From Sambucus nigra (Eukaryota; Streptophyta; Magnoliopsida; Dipsacales; Adoxaceae), in contig OX422215.1 in the NCBI GenBank assembly GCA_949130495.1, positions 527,231,755 through 527,295,754 on the forward strand: 64,000 bases of DNA, in the 5' to 3' direction. Numbering within the stretch: position 1 is the first letter of the stretch; each line of letters starts with the position of its first letter. Under the pieces are notes generated by a model. The model did not search any database. It was not told the origin of the DNA and saw nothing but the letters and a program-made list of their open reading frames with translations. Below, in pieces: positions 1 to 10,216 of the stretch. The position numbers were made by a program, and so were the translations under genes.

Positions 1-324
1 TTAATTTAACCCAAGTCCTAGAAATTTGCCTAACATTAATTAATTCAATTTGCAAATTAGGCCAAACCAAATTTTATTAAATTACATTATTTAGACTTGA
101 ATTAAATTAAGTTAAACATTACCCAAATATTAAACATGCACCAAAATAAACAAGAGAAGTGAATTAAACCATATTTTATCTTTTAATCCTAAGCATGCGT
201 TCTAGGTGATTTTCAAGATAAAATAAATTCACAACCACTACGCCGCAATGTATGAGGAAAAACGTACAACGGGAAAAAAACCTCGGACGACCTTAGCCTT
301 AAGTCCACTAAGTACGAAATTTTA
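1..324 (-). repeat. degraded LTR-like flank of the first solo LTR
   Basis: No gene is visible here. The stretch is AT-rich and resumes at 3244 once the solo LTR and its TTTTA duplication are removed. Short runs such as the lysine-codon-like A-tracts and 'aaaaaaacctcgg' loosely resemble the LTR-like sequence at 14820-14880, so it may be the downstream part of a copia-type LTR on the minus strand. That reading is an inference from scattered similarity only; the real end of the LTR would lie outside the window. Confidence 0.3.
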
Positions 325-839
325 TGTGCCACCCCGACTAATTAAATACCGGGTAGCTACTCCTTTATTAAATTAATACAAAATGCCAAGTTGGTTCAGT
401 TAATAGCATCACTGTCGAAAACATTTTTTTATAACTACTAACCACCTAGTATTTAAAAAGTGAGATGTCAAATTTTAAAATAAGTCTGATTAACATGCAT
501 TGAAAGAACAATGAAAGAGTAACATAACCATACACCATAGAGTCTCAATAAGGTAACCAACAAATAATAGTAAGTCCGGAGGAAAACTCCTCACAACAAT
601 CCCACAACTAAAATAATAAAACAATTCTGAATCCTGAATTAATTACATGCCAAAGATCTGAATAACTGAAATAAGAAATGTCTCTAATAGAAATGGGAGA
701 CATGCCCTACAAATGATGAAACTGAATATGGAGTCAAGACAAAAGAAGCGTCAACTAGCAAGGCCCTGTAACTTCCACAACAGCTACAGCTCGTCACCTG
801 AATGGAAATCCTATGCATGGTGTCCTTGTGGCTGGGCAC

Positions 840-2598
840 CTAAAAGGTTTTTACAAAAATAGATTTGAAAGCAAACGGGTCAGAGCCCGAAAGTGGAGAG
901 TATTTTAAAAATAGCAAGTGTTTTAATGACATTAAAATAATGAATGCAAAATACATGTTAGGACGTGCACTCACATGAAATCCTCACCTCTCGACTAATT
1001 GTGCCCTTCTAACGTACCGTACCCATCTAAGTGACATTCATATCTAACTAAACCGTCATAAGTTCTACCCCTTTCTGCTCGATTCCCATTATACATTCTA
1101 ATGTTATCAATTAAATAGAGGTTTTACTTAAACTCGAATTCTCAATTATTAGCAATACAATTCACTACAGGTTATCCCTTTTTATTTTCTCAAAGCGTTA
1201 CCATAATTATACTCACAATACCAACATGAAAGTTCTCATTATTTAAGCGTATATTATTCACGTCATGAATATACAATACAAGCACCCGAGACTAAGCTGC
1301 GGTGCACACATACTCTGCTATCCATCCCGGTACATCACGCACATAAGGATTACGCATTCTGAATCTCTTAGGAATCGTTCTCAGATAACAACAATCACAA
1401 ACAATGGGCGCGAACACAGTCACATCATATGGGTCACGCACATACCTACGCTCCCACGATCAGCAGTCTTATTAACTTCCCAATAAGTCCTTCTCTGACC
1501 TATGTTCTCGAGGTACCAATCTAAATCCCCCCGTAGGCACACAAAGAGTAGATGGCCCTAAGCGAACGCAAACCTCCGGTGATAGCAAGTATGGTAGGTA
1601 TGTCATACACATAAAATCATATACATATACTAAACATGCACACATCTTAGTAATTATCATAATTTATTAATGTTATACTTCTCATTCTTATACCAACTTA
1701 TAATGTACGCAATCCACATATCCCCTTTTAATACTAACATTTAAATCATCAATTATTCTCACATCGTAATTAGTCACTCACGTCCTAATCCACAATTTTC
1801 ATTTGGTTCCAATCACACTTCTATGTTTTACTCCTCAATATATCCCAAATATCCCAACTATATTAATTAGTCATCAAGGGAATGTTATCTCTATAATTAA
1901 ACCAGGTTACGAGACATTAGAAATCAAATCAGGCCAAAAAGTCCCATCTGTCAACTCGTTAGAAGTCTCGTTCGAACGAGGTCGTTCGAACGAGAGTTCG
2001 TTCGAACGAAGTGGCCATCTAACGAGATCTCGTTCAAACGAAAGGCATCGAACGTACATCCCACTCGTTAGAAGTCAAACTGTCAACTCGTTAGAAGCTC
2101 GTTCGAACGAGCTCGTTCGAACGACCTGGGCAGGTCTTCTAACGAGGTGACAGTTTTGAGCTCAGAATTCCTAAATTCGTTTTTCCTCCAACTTTCTCTT
2201 CTCAAAACTCATCCAAACATTATCCCGACAGTGTTTTAAGGTTCCTAATCATTCCTAAACATACTTAGGTTATATTTTAACATATATATGGGGTCAAGTC
2301 TCCCTAAACAACACCCAATTATCAAATCTCCCAATATTCCCCCAACCCTTATGAATATGAACCCTAGAAAATTAAAGTCATCTATATCCACAATTAAATC
2401 CGTTTTTGTAATATACAAGATGTATTTCTAACAATATAATCGTCCAAACATAATTCTACATGTAATCTCTTTATCAAAACATGAATTTATAACTCCAATT
2501 ACATGGGTTTTTATAAGTCTCCCAATACAATGCAATTATATCAATTTCTAAGCATGGAAGAAGCATTCGCTTGAAATTAACGTAATTAAACCACTTGC
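840..2598 (-). other. putative GC-AG intron inside the solo LTR
   Basis: On the minus strand the donor-like site reads AAG/GCAAGTGG and the acceptor-like site reads ACCTTTTAG/GTGCCCAGCCACA. Both ends are conserved at the same place in sister LTRs at 17257, 31069, 37831, 48796 and in the gag-only element, and the interval (1759 bases) is nearly constant. AG/GCAAGT is the consensus of the minor GC-AG intron class. Splicing itself is inferred. Confidence 0.5.
1953..2148. repeat. palindrome cluster, TCGTTCGAACGA type
   Basis: About six copies of the perfect palindrome TCGTTCGAACGA, several extended to CTCGTTCGAACGAG, sit within 200 bases. They are mixed with the variants CTCGTTAGAAG and CTTCTAACGAG. 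The phrase GACCTGGGCAGGTC lies between them. On the LTR's own strand the cluster starts 1090 bases from the LTR start and 450 bases beyond the GC donor-like site. Open frames here read as runs of SFER/RSNE and are artefacts of the repeat. Confidence 0.9.
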
Positions 2599-2922
2599 CT
2601 TGGATTATTCTCTAAATTTGGTGTTTAATTGATGAAGGTTGCTCTCTCTCTCTCCTTTTTCTCCCAAGGTTGAAGGTTGAAGATGAAGGTTAAGGTTTTC
2701 TCTTTTAGGAACCTCTCCTAACTTCTCATGAAACTCCCGTTGACCTCTAATCAGTTAATTACTACTAATGGGTTAGTGGGTCATTAAATTTCCTATTTTA
2801 AACTCCCAAAATTCGTTGGTCATAAATCCCAAAATTCCAAAATTACCAAACTACCCTTTTAAGTTACCGGTATGGCCTAAAAATGCCTCGGGACCCAAAC
2901 TAAACCCCCGGCTAGTGTTTTC

Positions 2923-2970
2923 TGACTATTTCGACCCTTCCGAACACGTTGGCGCACTCAAAATGACCAT
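2923..2970 (-). promoter_or_regulatory. conserved LTR block about 300 bases from the LTR start
   Basis: On the minus strand the block contains TTTTGAGTGCGCCAACG followed by a GGAAGGGTCGAAATAGTC-like stretch. Nearly the same text recurs at 17561-17605, 49075-49120 and 61998-62043, and in weaker form in the other long LTRs. It lies upstream of the purine-rich leader and the donor-like site, which suggests a U3 control element. The function is inferred. Confidence 0.45.
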
Positions 2971-3515
2971 ATGGTTGATAAAAATAAAATTCACTTTTTA
3001 ATTAAATAATGTTCCTGGCGCGACTGTCACACGCGTCCCAACAAAATTTCCAAATTGTCGTATTTCTATCTCGCAACAATTTTAATATTCTCAATATTCA
3101 TATATTGCCATATATACGCATTATAATCAAATACCAACTCACATCTCGTTAGTATTTTATCCGAATTAATTCTCAATTAATATACATTTAATTCAATTAA
3201 TCCCATAAATAAATATCACAAAAATACGTGGTATTACATTTTACAAGTACAAGATAAATGACTTACTCAACTCGACTCGACTCGACTCCTTTCAAGCCCC
3301 TGACACGTCTTCTTGTACCAACCTCTACATAGTCGACAATCTCGAAATCCACCAATGAAGCTTTAGGAACCCGTCTACCACACATGGTGCCTTTCACCGT
3401 ATGAGAACGCCACGGCAATAACCAAACTTCTTCTTCTTTGAAGGATGTAGAAGTAAACCCAAACTATTTTCTTCTTAGGTAGAAAAAGTGAACCCGGAGG
3501 CAAAAAAACTCCAAG

Positions 3516-3580
<65 letters not shown>
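3516..3580. repeat. A15 plus (TA)25 microsatellite
   Basis: An uninterrupted run of 15 A (3516-3530) passes directly into 50 bases of alternating TA (3531-3580). Confidence 0.95.
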
Positions 3581-3586
<6 letters not shown>

Positions 3587-3847
3587 GTACTTGAAATAAA
3601 CTAATATGGGTGTAATCAAAAGTGTTTAAAAATGATTTTCTTGAAAAACACATACTCAAAACATGAACTTTTTCATAGAGGAATTAAGCTCTCAAAAACT
3701 CTCTCTAGAGATTATAGAAGATGAAAAATTTGAATTTTCAAAGTTGGTTTCCGTACATATTATTTCTGGCAAAAGTTAGTGGGAACAAAAGAAGTGGGAA
3801 CATGGAGAAAACTGCAAAAAACTGCCAAAATATTTTCTCGCCGGAAA

Positions 3848-3976
3848 TCTCGTTCGAACGAGATTTTCATTCGAACGAAGTCTTGTTCGAACGAACTTTA
3901 TAATGAAGTTCCAGAGGCCAAAAGGTAAAATTAGTTGGCAAACTCGTTCGAACGAAAAACTCGTCTGAACGATAAT
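3848..3976. repeat. palindrome cluster, TCGTTCGAACGA type, outside the gypsy LTRs
   Basis: The cluster contains CTCGTTCGAACGAG, CATTCGAACGAAG, TTGTTCGAACGAA and ACTCGTTCGAACGAA plus a decayed CTCGTCTGAACGA. It uses the same palindrome as 1953-2148, but its surroundings are not the long gypsy LTR. Confidence 0.85.
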
Positions 3977-4330
3977 ATCGAATGAAGTGACAGAATGTTC
4001 ATTTTTTCGATTTAAGCCCCAAAACTTTATTTTAATGTTTTAAAGTAACCTTTTGGAAATAAAATTAATTTTATGATAAAATTACACCCAATAAAAAATG
4101 TTTCAAGCTCCTATATATATATAATGCATTCATACCTTAGCAGAGATTGAAACTAAGTAGATAACGTGAAACGAGGCACATGTAAATCGACAATGATGTT
4201 CTCTTGATAAGTAGGCCGCAACGTCTTCAACTTTAACATGTCATAGGATTGATGGATGGTCAAGAATTCTATCCTATGACTCAAACATTTTTGTCCAAAA
4301 TTGAGCCAATACTACATTAAGACTCAATCG

Positions 4331-4375
4331 CAGACTTGTGTCCTTACAAATATGGCCAAGTCATCAACATCAAAG
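4331..4375 (-). pseudogene. copia gag fragment, 3' piece split off by the gag-only element
   Basis: On the minus strand this short stretch reads DVDDLAIFVRTQ, which matches the acidic tail that follows the UBN2 domain in many plant copia gag proteins. The reading frame continues in phase from the larger gag piece at 13874-14597 once the inserted element and one copy of CAAAG are ignored. Beyond about 4330 the match is lost. Confidence 0.7.
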
Positions 4376-5445
4376 TGTGACAACCCGCTCCAAATAATAA
4401 CGGGTGGCCAGCCCTATACTACACAAATCAGGTATCTCAGACGGTATAGTCTCAACATCAACAACTAAACACTATAATATAAGGCTAACTACCCGAAATC
4501 ATAAAGTGCGAATTGCCAAAAATTTAAAAACTTTTATTTTTAACAACAACAACAAAACCAATAATGCACACAACCAACAATATACATCTAACTATGATGT
4601 GAAATGTGCGTGCTCCAATAATAAAAGAGTACAATACATTGTACAACAAAAAATCTCAACAATGAAATACCCGAATATGCTGTCGGATATAAAACAATAA
4701 TCTGATAAATAGAATATGAAAGTGTTAATCTACAACACTTGATTTCTAACTCAATACAACTGAATCCTAATCTAGATGTACAATAGATAGGAATCGACTA
4801 AAGCAAAGTAGCGCAACAGTCCACTACTGCTACAGCTCCACGAATCATGAATGGATGAATATCAAAGGCATCCTTGCGAAGGAACACCTGAAGTAATACA
4901 ATATATACATGGAGGAGGAAAATATAAACGGGTCAGACCCCGAGTTTTGAAAAGCAATTTATAGCAAGTGTATTAAAATGCATAATAATTATAAATGCAT
5001 TATTACATGATTTAATTGGAATCGAGCTCTCCATAAAGACCATCCCACCTCTCAACTACAGCGCGCACTAAGCGTATGCACGTGATCTCCAAATGGATGC
5101 CCGATTCTATTTAGGTAAGAGGATTCTAGCTTAAACCCAAAAGAAGTATTTAAGTAAAACCGTCTAACCCATGTCACAATCTACATTTATTTCTATACTT
5201 TAAGTTATATACATTATCTTTAATGCAATTGTTATAGTTATCTTTATAATGTTCATTTGTTGAACATATAAAGTTACATGATCCAATCATGTCCACATCA
5301 TCACAATACATTCACAATCTCATTTACTAGAATTTATATTCTAGTGATGTCCATATAAGGCATGAAACCATATATATAATTATTATAGATGAGTTATTAG
5401 CATCAAGAGTTAATGACTAAACTCCTCCCGATTCTCGACACGGTA

Positions 5446-5905
5446 CTGCGTTTCGTGCGTGGGACATCTCGTCGAAGCGAAATTCAAACAAGGAACCCCC
5501 CCGTTACACTACTCCTGACCGTATCGATCCTCGGGGCTCATTATGCCCTCAATGCAAGATGCATGTAACCCAAATGATTATTGTCCAATTTTAATTAATT
5601 AATATTCCCAATTCTCAACAGTACACGACGTTTCATGCGTGGGACGTCTCGCCGAAGCGAAATCCAAACAAGGAACCCCCCCCCCCCCCGTTACACTACT
5701 CCTGGCACTGTCGATTGTCGGGATAGGTGATATATATGTATATAATTATGAGAATTAAGGACCTAACTTATCCTAAAGTTCCAACATTACACTGCGGTTC
5801 GTGCGTGGGACGTCTCGCCGAAGCGAAATCCAAACAAGGAACCACCCCCCCCCCCCCCCCCCGATACACTAATCCCGGCAATGTAGGTCCTTGAGGTCCA
5901 TTATG
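5446..5905. repeat. three-copy box repeat with C-run slippage
   Basis: A motif of about 60 bases with the core GGGACGTCTCGCCGAAGCGA, followed by AAATCCAAACAAGGAACC, a C-run and TACACTACTCCTG, occurs three times about 165-180 bases apart. The C-runs are 7, 14 and 18 long here. The matching copies in the other LTR (11294-11718) have runs of 7, 7 and 4. Further single copies sit in the element interior (8360-8425) and inside the chromovirus (about 42805-42870). Confidence 0.85.
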
Positions 5906-6143
5906 CCCCTGACACTCAAATACAAGCACAAGCAATAATAACCATCCAACCGAGCTATAACTCGAAGGAAGCAGGCTCACATGCTATCATCTTCCAGCAG
6001 CCCATATACGTAGCAAACTGGGGCCACCTGGTGGGGTTCAACGACACCCACCTCGTGATCAACTCACGCACACAACGTCCCGGGAAGCGGTCATAGTTCC
6101 TAACCGGCAAGTGAGAGCGTCACATACCCCCGACCTCTCACCC

Positions 6144-6146
<3 letters not shown>

Positions 6147-6178
<32 letters not shown>
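6147..6178. repeat. (AT)16 microsatellite in the 3' LTR
   Basis: A simple AT run of 32 bases. The allelic position in the sister LTR (11979-12036) has 58 bases, so it has changed length since insertion. Confidence 0.95.
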
Positions 6179-6180
<2 letters not shown>

Positions 6181-7058
6181 TAAATGTCATTTGCTGACCA
6201 CAAAGGACAACTATGACCTGGGAAATATCCACATCCTACTTTTCTAGTCAGAATGCTCACCCTCTACGCACGAAACTTCCCAATGATAGCAAGGAGGGGG
6301 TATGCTTAACATGTATATAAACCATCATATAAGGTATACATACATCCCACATAATAAAGATATACCATTATCTAAGGTATACCTGCAACAATCATTTTCC
6401 AATTCATTATACGCTCTTAGGCGCAATATGATTAACATCATTGTTTAGTGTATCCCTCTCTTCTGAAACACTAACCGTCAATACTCACACATTTACCCCA
6501 CTTAGTATATGCTATACTAATTCTCGCTTGAGACTCTCATGTCGCTTTTAATATGAATTGTCTTTCAATTCTATTTAAGTTAAGGATATTATATATCCTA
6601 ATGCACCTCAATTTGCATTTCTCATTGTGTGAGGTATCTCCCAAATCAATCATCAATAAGGATATTTCTATATCCATTTGCACATCAAATAGTATTATAA
6701 TTCTCCATCCATTATAAGGTTCAATATAGTTTATGAACCATTAAAGTTATCCCAATTGGGATTGGATCCTAAGATCTGGCACCTCTAAGTCAACCTCATT
6801 TTCAAATCGTGTAGTTGTTATCATCACCAAACAAACCTCAAATAAAAGTGGGCTTCCCCACTTAGAAAAATACCAAAGTCTCTAATCGGTATTCCTCAAA
6901 TTTAGTCAAAATGACTCCAAAATTTCTCTTAGGGGAAACTCGATAAAAGTCTCCAAAACCTGCTCCAAATATCTCCTATAGAGATCCCCAATCGATAACC
7001 TCGAACAAAACGGGATGAATTTCTCTTTAGAAAAACAATCCCTCCAAAAGCCCTGTTT

Positions 7059-7262
7059 CCGAATCGATTCGGGCTTATTCCGAATCGATTCGGCCCAGCG
7101 AATCGATTCGTCCAGGAAGGCGAATCAATTCGGGTCATCAGACCTGGGACTCTGTCTCAGGCCGAATCGATTAGGCCGGAGTCCGAATCGATTCGGTCAC
7201 TCAGACCTGGGCACCTGCATATTTTCGAATCGATTCGACTAGGGGGCCGAATCGATTCGGCC
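7059..7262. repeat. palindrome cluster, CGAATCGATTCG type (3' LTR)
   Basis: Eight copies of CGAATCGATTCG or one-base variants lie within 204 bases. The spacers include GACCTGGGACTC and GACCTGGGCACC. The cluster lies 753 bases from the LTR start on its own strand, at exactly the same offset as in the 5' LTR. Confidence 0.92.
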
Positions 7263-7604
7263 CCGCTGAACCTCGAAAATGGCTACTTTTTAAGTAAGCC
7301 AAAATACCCAAAAATCATTTTAATGGTTTTCTCTCCATTTTTCTTCAAACCAATCACAAATATATCAACAATATTCATCCTAGAATACATATAAACTAAT
7401 TTATAACCTTAAATCCATTCATGCACTACAAATCTAAGGTTTTTCCCAAAAAATTAGGTTTTGACAAATTTAACCTAAAACCCAAAATATCAATCCACAA
7501 ATCATGCAATAAATGTACACAATAATTATTTAGCAAGTTTAATCACTTGCCTCGGGTTCGTAGGGTCTGAATCCGCCTTGCAATCGCGTATTGGCCCGAA
7601 AATC

Positions 7605-7722
7605 CTCTTTTTTCTTTCCTTTCTCCTTCCTTTTCTTCTTCTTTCTTCTTCTCTCTTTCTTTCTTTTCTTTTTCTCTTTCTCTCTTTTGGAGAAATATCT
7701 CCCGTAGGCTTTTTAAGCCTAT
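7605..7722 (-). other. leader with purine tract and two adjacent hairpins
   Basis: On the minus strand the sequence just upstream of the GC donor-like site contains two perfect short hairpins, AGGCTT-AAA-AAGCCT (about 7706-7720) and GGAGA-TATT-TCTCC (about 7689-7702). They are followed by about 84 bases of almost pure purine (7605-7688). The sister LTR keeps all three (13460-13578). If transcription starts upstream, these lie in the first exon. Confidence 0.55.
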
Positions 7723-8015
7723 TCTTCCAAAATACACATCTTTAAATGATAATACACACTTTAAATGACTCGGTGACTTTAATTCGAGTCAAACGGTCCT
7801 AATTGATTTCGGAACCCAAATAGACCCCAAGTACTGTCATTTCGACTTTCTCGACCCTTCCGGAAATGATAGTACCCTCAGAATCGACATTCGACACTCT
7901 TTCTAACGACTCTAAATTTTGACCTCATTTGCCAATTTAATTATTCTCCAATAAAATATTATTTATTTCTCCCAAAATAAATAAATTGTCATCTCCAAAA
8001 CCTCGGGTTGTTACA

Positions 8016-8026
8016 AACTTCCCGAC
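8016..8026 (-). other. polypurine tract of the gag-only element
   Basis: On the minus strand GTCGGGAAGTT directly abuts the 3' LTR, where the plus-strand primer of an LTR retrotransposon is expected. Confidence 0.6.
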
Positions 8027-9075
8027 TTACAAAAATTTCATCCTCGAAATTTAGCTAAGCCTAATTCTCCAAAGCTCAACTACCTCTATTCTACCCATCC
8101 TTACTAATCCTATCTCCAACTTCTAACTTCCCACGACGAATTAATTTAATTTATGTTGATTATGAGTTACATACAACCAATTTCCACAACAAGGGCGCCC
8201 ATACACCCTTTATATTCGAGTTAGCACTCGTACCAATCATAATGAGGCTTTATTTGCCTCGAAAGTTCCACATTTCCATAAATATAAATAATACCAAAAT
8301 TTTAATAGAGTAAAAATTTGAATGGTCCAAAGAAATAACTCCTCTCAATTCCTGACAATCGCCACTTTCGTGCGGGGGACGTCTCGCAAAAGCGAAATCC
8401 AAACAAGGAACCCTCCCAATACACTACTGTGTGGCGACATCGGGGATTGAGAGTTTGTTAAATCCAGACAAGAGTTTGAAGATATTTTGGTGGAAATTTT
8501 ATTTTGAAAGGGGATCAAAGGCCGATAAAAGTTTTATTTTGAAAACGGTTTATATATTATAATATAACATAAAATTCCTTATGTCCAACACAAGGTCTTT
8601 ATATATCATCATCTATATAACATGTAGCTCAGAAATATTATCATATTCATGAGATAATATTTTTACCTGCGTCCCAATAAACCACAATCACAACATTCAA
8701 ACATAAACAACATCTCACATCATTTCAATATATATAGCCTTTTTATAAGGCACATCCATATCTGGAATACAACAATTGTGATAGTCTATCATGACTATAT
8801 AAAAGAAGTAGCTTTTATCATTACTACTTATCACCATTTCCATTCTTACATTTACCACAAGGTTTAAAGCTCTTTATGAGCACCTTGCAAAATCCTCAAT
8901 CCTTTACAAAATCATAGAATAAGAGCCTATTTTGCTCCAAATTTTCCTTTAGGGTCATTACATACATAATAGGGTTATATTTCTACCGTTTCACCATATC
9001 TTACATACGATATTCCAAAACTTCATATAGTAATAATCCTATTAATAAAGGAAAAATTACTTACAACATCCATCT
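8027..9075. other. non-coding interior of the gag-only element
   Basis: About 1 kb downstream of gag has no pol similarity on either strand. It holds one copy of the box repeat (8360-8425). A phrase beginning GGGCGCCCATACACCC (8187) recurs inside the chromovirus at about 42470, so the two elements share a non-coding internal module. Confidence 0.6.
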
Positions 9076-10041
9076 CTAGTCCGATTGCCCATCCTCTTCA
9101 ATGGACTCCCAAACATAGTCCCCTGGTCTAAAGCGACCTCGAATCTGTTGTAGGGGTTGCACTTCCAAAATTTCATCAAATTGTGGTCCTTTACCTCTTT
9201 GAGGACAATCTTTCTTTTTATGACCTATTTCTTTACAAAAGAAACATTTACCCATAAACCCTTTTTGCCCACTCACATTACTGGCACTCTCTTTGCCAAA
9301 CTTACTTGATGAACTCGAATCTCCAAAGTTCTTACTCTTTTGAGAACAAAAACGATATTCATGACACTTTAATAGTGTCGCGTTTACTACCTCGACGAAA
9401 GTCTTTAACTTGGGACTTTCTAACAAATGTAGTTGGATTTTCCAATCTAAACCTCGAACAAACTTTGATATACATTTCTCTTCCGTATTTACCTCATTAG
9501 GTACTAATCTCTCCCATAGAGAAAAATCTTCTTCATATTCTGCCACCGTCCTATTTCCTTGAAAAATCCCCATATCCTGAGGAGGGGAAGGCAAATACCT
9601 TCGATCAAAAAGTTCCCAAAATGTTGTTATGGGTAAAGTATCTCTCTGTTCAGATGTGGTGACAGACTCCCACCATTGAAGAGATGCACCCGATAACCTA
9701 AAGGTGGTTAAAAATTATTTCTACACCTCACTAAACTCAACCATACGAAGGTGCCTCTGCATAATATTTTTCCAATGACTTGCAGCCACTGCATCAACTC
9801 CCCCTGCAAACTCGGGAGGATGCCCCTTACTAAAATATTCCTTCACTCTCTCCCATAACGACAATCCTAAATGGGGTGGGGCTGCTCGAGCGGCAGATTG
9901 CTGAGCCATCGTAGAAACGGCAGCAGTTACTGCTTGTGCCACTATATTGGCAATATCATCCGTAGTCATGTTCCTTTGAGGAATTTGGGGTTGCACATTC
10001 CCTTTATTTGCCCTGATTGAACGACCTCCCTTCGTTGGCAT
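9076..10041 (-). pseudogene. gag: gag of the gag-only element, interrupted by two stops
   Basis: This encodes a nucleocapsid-type gag of about 321 codons, the protein that packages element RNA into cytoplasmic particles. The start at 10041 (MPTKGGRS) was chosen because it is the first Met close after the primer site and begins a basic N-terminus. The middle contains the usual gag phrase LQWWESV and an AEYEEDFSLWERL segment. Near the C-terminus is one CCHC zinc knuckle, CFFCKEIGHKKKDC, with normal spacing. The frame ends TGA/TAG-like at 9076 after an acidic tail. One continuous phase runs through, but TAG (9721-9723) and TAA (9715-9717) lie in phase about a third of the way in, two codons apart. 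It is therefore broken unless this is read through or comes from a neighbouring intact copy. No pol follows. The product would serve a partner-dependent element. Confidence 0.85.
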
Positions 10042-10204
10042 CTGAAACAAGAACAATTGTATCAGAACGCCTTTCAAATAGTTTCGAATCACAGAAAGAT
10101 ATGGACGTATGGATGTAATCGTCCTAATAATAAGGCTCTACATCAAGAACGCTTACGAAAGATCGTAGTAACGCACACATATCCTAAAGACATTAGAACC
10201 TGAT

Positions 10205-10216
10205 GCTCTGATACCA
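10205..10216 (-). other. primer binding site, initiator tRNA-Met
   Basis: The minus strand reads TGGTATCAGAGC, a perfect match to the usual plant initiator-tRNA-Met primer site, two bases inside the end of the 5' LTR. Confidence 0.92.

Larger units (their letters stand above)
325..3238 (-). mobile_element. solo LTR of the long-LTR gypsy superfamily (TTCGAA-palindrome version)
   Basis: The unit begins TGTGCCACCCCG and ends GTGGTATTACA on the plus strand, so on its own (minus) strand it runs TGTAATACC... to ...GGGGTGGCACA. It is flanked by the identical five bases TTTTA at 320-324 and 3239-3243, the target duplication of a single integration event. No internal region, primer site or coding sequence is present, so it is a solo LTR left by LTR-LTR recombination. 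It aligns throughout with the solo LTR at 48796-51712, which lies in the opposite orientation. On its own strand it carries the conserved block (2923-2970), a GC-type donor-like site at 2598, a palindrome cluster (1953-2148) and an acceptor-like site at 840. The frames read across it are not genes. Confidence 0.9.
3239..4330. repeat. degraded LTR-like DNA between the solo LTR and the gag-only element
   Basis: No real gene is visible. The stretch holds an A-run and TA microsatellite (3516-3580), a palindrome cluster (3848-3976) and AT-rich filler. Parts of 3340-4100 share the general layout of the copia-type LTR at 14699-15600, namely purine-rich phrases followed by CTCGTTCGAACGAG-like motifs. 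A relation between the two is possible but the match is weak. The 4100-4330 portion could be either copia interior or unrelated target DNA. Confidence 0.35.
4888..7550 (-). other. putative GC-AG intron inside the 3' LTR
   Basis: On the minus strand the donor-like site is CCCGAG/GCAAGTG and the acceptor-like site is ATTACTTCAG/GTGTTCC. They correspond in position and wording to the sites in the other long LTRs, though the interval is longer (2663 bases). Splicing is inferred, not shown. Confidence 0.45.
4376..8015 (-). repeat. 3' LTR of the gag-only element
   Basis: This 3640-base LTR is long for an LTR retrotransposon. It contains the acceptor-like site (4888), three 'box' repeats with long C-runs, an AT microsatellite (6147-6178), the AATCGATT palindrome cluster (7059-7262), the GC donor-like site (7550), a pyrimidine-rich tract (7605-7688) and the conserved U3-like block near 7840-7900. 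It matches 10219-13873 along its whole length. Confidence 0.92.

Noticed and set aside
1803..2150. A 115-codon frame rich in SFER/RSNE repeats, with a similar 113-codon frame at 49832-50173
   Set aside because: Both are translations of the palindrome cluster inside solo LTRs; the amino-acid repeats follow directly from TCGTTCGAACGA.
3239..4330. Treating this and 14699-15610 as the two LTRs of a single copia element
   Set aside because: The layout is similar, but the sequences do not align well by eye and no shared end or polypurine tract could be placed.
5446..5905. Evenly spaced box repeats as a CRISPR-like array
   Set aside because: There are only three copies at 165-180 base spacing within a plant LTR, duplicated in the sister LTR; no cas genes and the setting is eukaryotic.
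7543..7737. A Lys/Arg/Glu-rich frame, repeated at 13400-13594
   Set aside because: It is the purine-rich leader of the gag-only element read as codons. It is present in both LTRs and lies upstream of the donor-like site.
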